36,160 nt of DNA. Source: Bacteroidota bacterium. GTDB taxonomy: Bacteria; Bacteroidota; Bacteroidia; JABEUT01. The notes below the pieces were generated by a model. It did no database searches. It was given only the letters and a program-made list of their open reading frames with translations, and was not told where the DNA came from. Made by a program: the position numbers and the translations under genes. Location: contig JABDHI010000028.1 of the NCBI GenBank assembly GCA_013285655.1, forward strand, positions 1-36,160. The letters are read 5' to 3'. Below are positions 32,067 to 36,160 of the stretch, piece by piece. How positions within the stretch are numbered: position 1 is the first letter of the stretch; every line of letters begins with the position of its first letter.

Positions 32067-34082
32067 CTAGTTATCCCTGTGTTTGCGGCTTGCTAAATAC
32101 TGCTTGTATTGCAGTGTTTTTACAATCTCGGGCTTAGGGGCCATGCCCAATTTGGTGGCTTCGTTTGCATAAAACAGGGCCTTGGTCTCATCGTGAACTG
32201 AATCGCAGGCAAATATTAAATTGTAAGCGCAAACCGATGATACATCTTTGGTGTTTGATCTGTATGCAACTTCAAAATCGGTTATCGCACCTGCCATATT
32301 GCCTAAGCCATATTCGGCCACACCGCGATAAAAGCGGTAAAAAGGGTTAGCAGGGTTAATAAGCAACAACACGTTATATTGGCCAATTACTTCTTTATAC
32401 TTTTTTGCCTGCACCATAGCAAAGCTGTGTTCGGCATAACGCTTTTCGGCTTCGCGGTCGAGTTGCAAGGCTGTAGCATAATCTCTTATGGCGTCAGTAG
32501 AATCTCCTATAGACGCATAAACAATAGAACGATCGACATAAGTGAGGTACACATTGTTTTGTTCGTGCAACGATTTATCGTAAAGCTCCAACGCGCTTTT
32601 ATAGTCGCCATGCATTACATCTACATTGCCTAACAGATCGTATATTTTGGCATCACCTGCGTTTATCTGCGCAAGCACATTTAATGTTTCTACGGCTTGT
32701 GCTGTATCGCCTTTGTTAAAGTAATAGTAGCCCAACCATTTGTATGATAACAATGCGCGGTACGGGTATTTGGTAATGGCATCTTTATAGAGTGTTTCCG
32801 CATCGTGCCATACTTTGGTGCGCTGGTAGCAGCCATAAGCAAGGCAGCTCGATAGTATCAGCATTACAGCAATGGTTACAGTTTTTAATGCAGGGTAACG
32901 TTTTATAAACTCATTTAAAAAGTAGGCTATTGCAAATAATACACCAATAGATGAAACATACGAATACCTGTCGGCCATAATAGCTGCACCGCACGATATA
33001 AACTGCAACACAAAAATGATGTTGGCTACAAAGTAGGCTTCGGCAAATAACACTATTTTAAAATAAGTGCGATTGTATTTATAGGTTAGCCAAAGTGGCA
33101 CTGCAATAATGGCAATGGCAATAAACGGAGCCGCGTAATAAATAAATGGCAAAGTACCATCGATGTAGCGGTAAGGGTAGGGGTAAAAGGTAGAAAGGAA
33201 ACTTGGATTGATGAGTTTATATAAATACATATCGAAGCCATACAGGGCATACATAAAGCGCTCTGCAAGGGTTAGCTTATTAAAATCAGCAATGGCACCG
33301 GTGCGGTTTTGGGTGTACACGGCAAACGCACCAAAGAACAATGCACCTAAAAAGAATAACGTTTTTTCGGTAAGCAGTTTAAATTCCAGCTTACGTTCGT
33401 ATAGATAATCGATACACAATAAGGTTAACGGAAATACTACCGCCATTGGTTTCGATAGGCAAGACAAAACGAATAAGAGGAAGGTAATCAACATCCATTT
33501 GGATGTAATGTTGAATTTTGAATTCTGAATTTTGAATTGACGGATATAGGCTAATAGCCCAAGCAAATAAAAGAAAGTGTACAGCACATCTTTACGTTCG
33601 GCAATCCACGATACCGATTCGACATGCAGGGGGTGCACACCAAACCACAGTGCGCTAAATGCAGCTATAAAGAAAGATTCCCGCTCTTTTAATTTTAACT
33701 GTTTGCACAATTGGGTAATTAAAAAGAAGACCAATATTACATTGGCAATATGTATGATGATATTGGTAAGGTAGTATGTAGGTGGGTTAAGTTTTGCAAA
33801 ATGGTAGTTAGCCGCCAGCGACAACATACACAGCGGGTGATAGTTGTTCTTGGTAATATCTTCGGTAAAAATGCGCTTTAAGTTGTGCGGAGTAAGTTGT
33901 TGTATTACGGTATCGTGGGTAACATATACATCGTCGTCCCAATTGGTAAACTGGTTGTGCATGCTTCCCTGAAAGCATAAGAAGGTAACCACACAAATAG
34001 CGGCCAATATCCAATACTTTATTTGTCCCAATGGTTGTGGGGTAGGGGCAATAGGCTTAGCTGTTTGTTTTGGTGCCGGCAT
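32067..34082 (-). CDS. TMTC-like GT-C membrane glycosyltransferase with C-terminal TPRs
   Basis: 671 aa. About ten hydrophobic segments lie between residues 23 and 440. The first loop carries TNWDDDVYVTHD (46-57), the acidic motif used by GT-C enzymes to bind the polyprenyl-phosphate sugar. HPLHVESVSWIAERKDVLYT (about residues 149-168) matches the conserved loop of TMTC O-mannosyltransferases. Residues about 445-650 are tetratricopeptide repeats (YLGYYYFNKGDTAQAVETL-like; LLGNVDVMHGDYKSALELYDK). Predicted to add sugars to exported proteins on the periplasmic side. It sits directly upstream of, and on the same strand as, two Ser/Thr-rich surface proteins, with 64 bp between. Substrate inferred from context. 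Confidence 0.82.
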   Translation of the reverse strand: MPAPKQTAKPIAPTPQPLGQIKYWILAAICVVTFLCFQGSMHNQFTNWDDDVYVTHDTVIQQLTPHNLKRIFTEDITKNNYHPLCMLSLAANYHFAKLNPPTYYLTNIIIHIANVILVFFLITQLCKQLKLKERESFFIAAFSALWFGVHPLHVESVSWIAERKDVLYTFFYLLGLLAYIRQFKIQNSKFNITSKWMLITFLLFVLSCLSKPMAVVFPLTLLCIDYLYERKLEFKLLTEKTLFFLGALFFGAFAVYTQNRTGAIADFNKLTLAERFMYALYGFDMYLYKLINPSFLSTFYPYPYRYIDGTLPFIYYAAPFIAIAIIAVPLWLTYKYNRTYFKIVLFAEAYFVANIIFVLQFISCGAAIMADRYSYVSSIGVLFAIAYFLNEFIKRYPALKTVTIAVMLILSSCLAYGCYQRTKVWHDAETLYKDAITKYPYRALLSYKWLGYYYFNKGDTAQAVETLNVLAQINAGDAKIYDLLGNVDVMHGDYKSALELYDKSLHEQNNVYLTYVDRSIVYASIGDSTDAIRDYATALQLDREAEKRYAEHSFAMVQAKKYKEVIGQYNVLLLINPANPFYRFYRGVAEYGLGNMAGAITDFEVAYRSNTKDVSSVCAYNLIFACDSVHDETKALFYANEATKLGMAPKPEIVKTLQYKQYLASRKHRDN

Positions 34083-34114
34083 GGTTGCGAAGTTAATAAA
34101 TGATTGGATTGCTT

Positions 34115-34161
34115 AATAGAACACAGATGGCACAGATTAGGCGGATAACCACAGATTAAAT
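34115..34161. repeat. Partial ACACAGATGGCACAGATT-type repeat
   Basis: AATAGAACACAGATGGCACA then GATTAGGCGGATAACCACAG, related to the longer repeats at 9537-9732 and 11468-12037. It fills the divergent gap before the barrel gene. Confidence 0.45.
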
Positions 34162-34175
34162 CCATTTGAATTTTG

Positions 34176-34183
34176 TATTTTTG
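34176..34183 (+). promoter_or_regulatory. -7 promoter box (TATTTTTG), 6 bp before the barrel gene ATG
   Basis: Exact TAnnTTTG match. The transcript would start at or within a few bases of the ATG at 34190, so the mRNA is probably leaderless; it also rules out the in-frame TTG at 34166. Confidence 0.48.
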
Positions 34184-34189
34184 ATACTG

Positions 34190-35068
34190 ATGATCAAAAA
34201 ATACGCTACAATCGTTTTTGCTTTGTGTTTAACATTATCTGCTATAGGGCAAGATGATGATGGAGTGGTGCACGCAAGTGCATCATTTGGGGCACCTGGC
34301 AAACATTACGATTCTACCAAAATTGTTACTAACCATGGTGGAGTGGTTAATGAAACGCATACTGCAGCCGACACTGCTCGAAGTAATGTTGATTTTATAT
34401 TGCAAACTATACCGGGTGTGGTTGATACCAATCTCCGCCACCAGCTTACTATTAAAATAAACCCCAGCCTGCTTTTTACCGAACAGGGCTTAATGTTACA
34501 ATACAACTTTAAAAACAACTTTGGTATTGAGTTGGGTTATGGTATTAACGAAGATAATAGTGGGAATAATGGGTTCCATACCTACGATGGTAGTGGTTAT
34601 ACTATACGTTGGGGATTGTTGCAATACCTGGATAACTTTAAGCACTGGTATTTTAGTCTGCAGGGCTTTTACCGTTACTATAGCCATATAACTGCTGTTG
34701 CCGAAGACGCTGAAGGCTTTACCCAGGGTATTGATGATGAGGTTATAAACCCATTACGTAGTAATTTGGCTAACGTAAGTGCCGGAGATGGCAACCAGGT
34801 AGATGTGTATACAGCCAGTGCAAGCGTAGTTTGTTTTGATGCTGTTGCAGGCTACCAATACCGCCACAAACATTTTGTGTTAGATGTTTTTGCAGGAGCA
34901 GGCAGCCGCACAAAGAATATAAAGTTGCATTTAGAAGGATATTACGTAAACGCCATAGGCAGCACTGATCAAACCGAAATACAATACAGCAGAGTTGAAA
35001 GCAAGTCGGTAAGCTATAGCTACCCCGATTTGAAATTAGGCTTTACGCTGGGGTACCGATTCAATTAA
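34190..35068 (+). CDS. Outer-membrane beta-barrel protein
   Basis: 292 aa. The signal peptide MIKKYATIVFALCLTLSAIGQ is followed by an acidic linker (DDDG...) and a region of alternating polar/aromatic strands: LTIKINPSLLF, GLMLQYNFKNNFGIELGYGI, GYTIRWGLLQYLDNFKHWYF, VVCFDAVAGYQYRHKHFVLD. It ends in a strand terminating with an aromatic-rich YPDLKLGFTLGYRFN, typical of the last barrel strand recognised by BamA. Eight to ten strands are likely. Function unknown; could be a DUF3575-like porin-type protein. The next gene follows after 32 bp on the same strand, so they probably share a transcript. Confidence 0.75.
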   Translation: MIKKYATIVFALCLTLSAIGQDDDGVVHASASFGAPGKHYDSTKIVTNHGGVVNETHTAADTARSNVDFILQTIPGVVDTNLRHQLTIKINPSLLFTEQGLMLQYNFKNNFGIELGYGINEDNSGNNGFHTYDGSGYTIRWGLLQYLDNFKHWYFSLQGFYRYYSHITAVAEDAEGFTQGIDDEVINPLRSNLANVSAGDGNQVDVYTASASVVCFDAVAGYQYRHKHFVLDVFAGAGSRTKNIKLHLEGYYVNAIGSTDQTEIQYSRVESKSVSYSYPDLKLGFTLGYRFN

Positions 35069-35100
35069 AAATTAGGAATTAACGCCGAGGCCAGATTATA

Positions 35101-35556
35101 ATGATGAGCTTAAAGAATAAAAAATCAACAATACTCTTTACCTTTTCACTTTTAACTTGCGCTGCAATCGCTCAGCACCCTTCTTCATTTAAATATAACC
35201 TCGATAAAAAGACCTACAGCATTTCGGGGGAGGAAAAGAGCGCCATTAAAACCCATGCCGAAGCGTGGTTGAAGGCGCACGATACTATTGTTACCCGTGG
35301 CGGTATTAGCAACATACGTTTTACTCCCGATGATATGATGCTGGAGGAATGCGATTCGGCAGAGGAGAAGATAGAATATCACAATGCTAAGTTCAATGGT
35401 TTCCCTGCAACTGATGCGGGCCTGTTTTATGGCGCCGATGTTTATGTTAAGAACAAGACCGGCGGATATGATCGCGTGGTTATTAACCTATCATACTTTT
35501 ATGAGGTGGTTAAGCTTTGGTATCCGGGTGGGGTGGTTATATACCAGAAGAAGTAA
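35101..35556 (+). CDS. Small secreted protein of unknown function
   Basis: 151 aa; the signal peptide is probably cut near AIAQ (residue 25), although the n-region is long (two Met and five basic residues). The mature part is mixed alpha/beta: EEKSAIKTHAEAWLKAHDT, then IRFTPDDMML, then AGLFYGADVYVKNKTGGYDR and VVINLSYFYEVVKLWYPGG. I recognise no family. Probably the second gene of a transcript with the barrel protein. Confidence 0.7.
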   Translation: MMSLKNKKSTILFTFSLLTCAAIAQHPSSFKYNLDKKTYSISGEEKSAIKTHAEAWLKAHDTIVTRGGISNIRFTPDDMMLEECDSAEEKIEYHNAKFNGFPATDAGLFYGADVYVKNKTGGYDRVVINLSYFYEVVKLWYPGGVVIYQKK

Positions 35557-35580
35557 TAACGTTATTATTTGTGCGTTCAA

Positions 35581-35720
35581 TCGCTCCCGCAAGTCTGTGA
35601 CTTAAGGGCACAAATACTTTCAGTTTGTAACTGAGCTAAAACAAAACTTATAAAATGTAAAGTTGGAAACTTTACTTACCTATTCCCACAGGTTACGCTT
35701 GGATAAACTTGCGGGAGCGA
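35581..35720. repeat. MITE-like element with 14-bp perfect terminal inverted repeats
   Basis: TCGCTCCCGCAAGT (35581-35594) and ACTTGCGGGAGCGA (35707-35720) are perfect inverted repeats. Inside are a perfect 8-bp hairpin GTAAAGTT-GGA-AACTTTAC (35657-35675) and CAGTT-TGT-AACTG. It has no coding capacity. The element and the mosaic repeat that follows account for the 362-bp gap before the last gene. Confidence 0.7.
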
Positions 35721-35780
35721 GGGGTTAAGAAATGTTAAGAGCTATGAATTGGGTTCAATAATAAATAAACGAGCACAAAT

Positions 35781-35867
35781 AATCCCTAACGCAGAAAGCG
35801 ATGGCACGTGAGGTGAATAGATAAGATGATAGGAATGGACACATAGTTGCAGAGAGCTGTGCCAAAT
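35781..35867 (-). repeat. Mosaic intergenic repeat, copy 3 (deleted)
   Basis: AATCCCTAACGCA ... GATGGCACGTGAGGTGA ... GTGCCAAAT. It matches the left half of copy 1 but lacks an inner block (the GCAATGGTAGTTT part) and the whole GGGAACGCCC half. Confidence 0.6.
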
Positions 35868-35918
35868 CCTCGTTAAACAATGAGTAACGATATTATTCTT
35901 TTCGAAACTAAGCGTGAA

Positions 35919-36160
35919 TTACTTCTTATCGAACGTAGAATTCATAAAGGCATCCATCATCACCTTTTTGCAAGTATCGTTGGTATAGTTAATGTTTACG
36001 CCAAAATCGTAGCCATTAATAAGCCTGCTGTATAATACCTGGTGCAGCAAAACAGCACCGTTGGGGCTGGTAATATTTACATAAAAAGCATTGAACTGTA
36101 AACCGCCAACAATAATGGTACTTGAAAGTGTATCGGCTGTAATACCCTGGTTAACGTAGG
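35919..36160 (-). CDS. 3' end of a gene of unknown function
   Basis: Seventy-nine codons plus TAA in an open minus-strand frame that enters from the right window edge: GITADTLSSTIIVGGLQFNA, then FYVNITSPNGAVLLHQVLYS, then DTCKKVMMDAFMNSTF ending in DKK. Codon use matches the neighbours, and the alternation of strands suggests a small secreted or periplasmic domain. The start and any signal peptide are outside the window. Confidence 0.7.
   Translation of the reverse strand, partial: YVNQGITADTLSSTIIVGGLQFNAFYVNITSPNGAVLLHQVLYSRLINGYDFGVNINYTNDTCKKVMMDAFMNSTFDKK

Overview
The window looks like a chromosomal stretch of a Bacteroidota bacterium, probably of the Chitinophagaceae/Sphingobacteriia type. 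The reasons are: about 40% GC by eye; several -7 promoter boxes of the TAnnTTTG form instead of E. coli-like -35/-10 pairs; type IX secretion (T9SS) C-terminal sorting tails on three proteins; SprB-type repeats; and a dense load of palindromic intergenic repeats. The placement is inference; there is no rRNA or tRNA gene to anchor it.

Layout, left to right. 1-2.4 kb (minus): the 5' part of an ECF sigma factor, a 3-hydroxybutyryl-CoA dehydrogenase with a clear terminator, and a PEBP-family lipoprotein. 2.5-5.7 kb (plus): adenylosuccinate lyase, a coupled family-2 glycosyltransferase, and a YdcF/ElyC-like membrane protein. 6-7.6 kb (minus): a small lipoprotein and a likely two-gene unit of a subclass B1 metallo-beta-lactamase followed by a DCC-family thiol oxidoreductase. 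7.8-9.5 kb (plus): a fatty-acid 2-hydroxylase-like enzyme and an unknown secreted protein. 9.7-15.8 kb (minus): pirin, an unknown membrane protein, a YjdI-like Fe-S protein, a 99-aa conserved protein, ClpB, and an unknown lipoprotein. 16-19.2 kb: a beta-solenoid T9SS cargo, a REP-rich zone holding a small GIY-YIG nuclease gene without an ATG start, and a secreted DsrE-like protein. 19.3-22.8 kb: an SDR lacking its catalytic residues, a 616-bp gap with two candidate structured RNAs, an orphan 3-TM phage-type holin, a polysaccharide deacetylase and a small secreted protein. 23.1-24 kb: an LpxH-like phosphoesterase. 24.1-34.1 kb (minus): an ElaA-like acetyltransferase, a FemAB-like protein, a 447-aa and a 1760-aa T9SS surface protein, and a TMTC-like GT-C/TPR membrane protein that may O-glycosylate such proteins. 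34.2-36.2 kb: an outer-membrane barrel, a small secreted protein, and the 3' end of an unknown gene.

Most of the window is housekeeping and cell-envelope genes. The least explained parts lie between genes. They are: inverted REP pairs enclosing perfect GC-rich hairpins; a mosaic repeat in three copies; a 22-bp-phased array of palindromic boxes upstream of clpB, one of which recurs exactly near a T9SS gene; two candidate structured RNAs next to an orphan holin; and a GIY-YIG gene whose 3' end runs into REP sequence.
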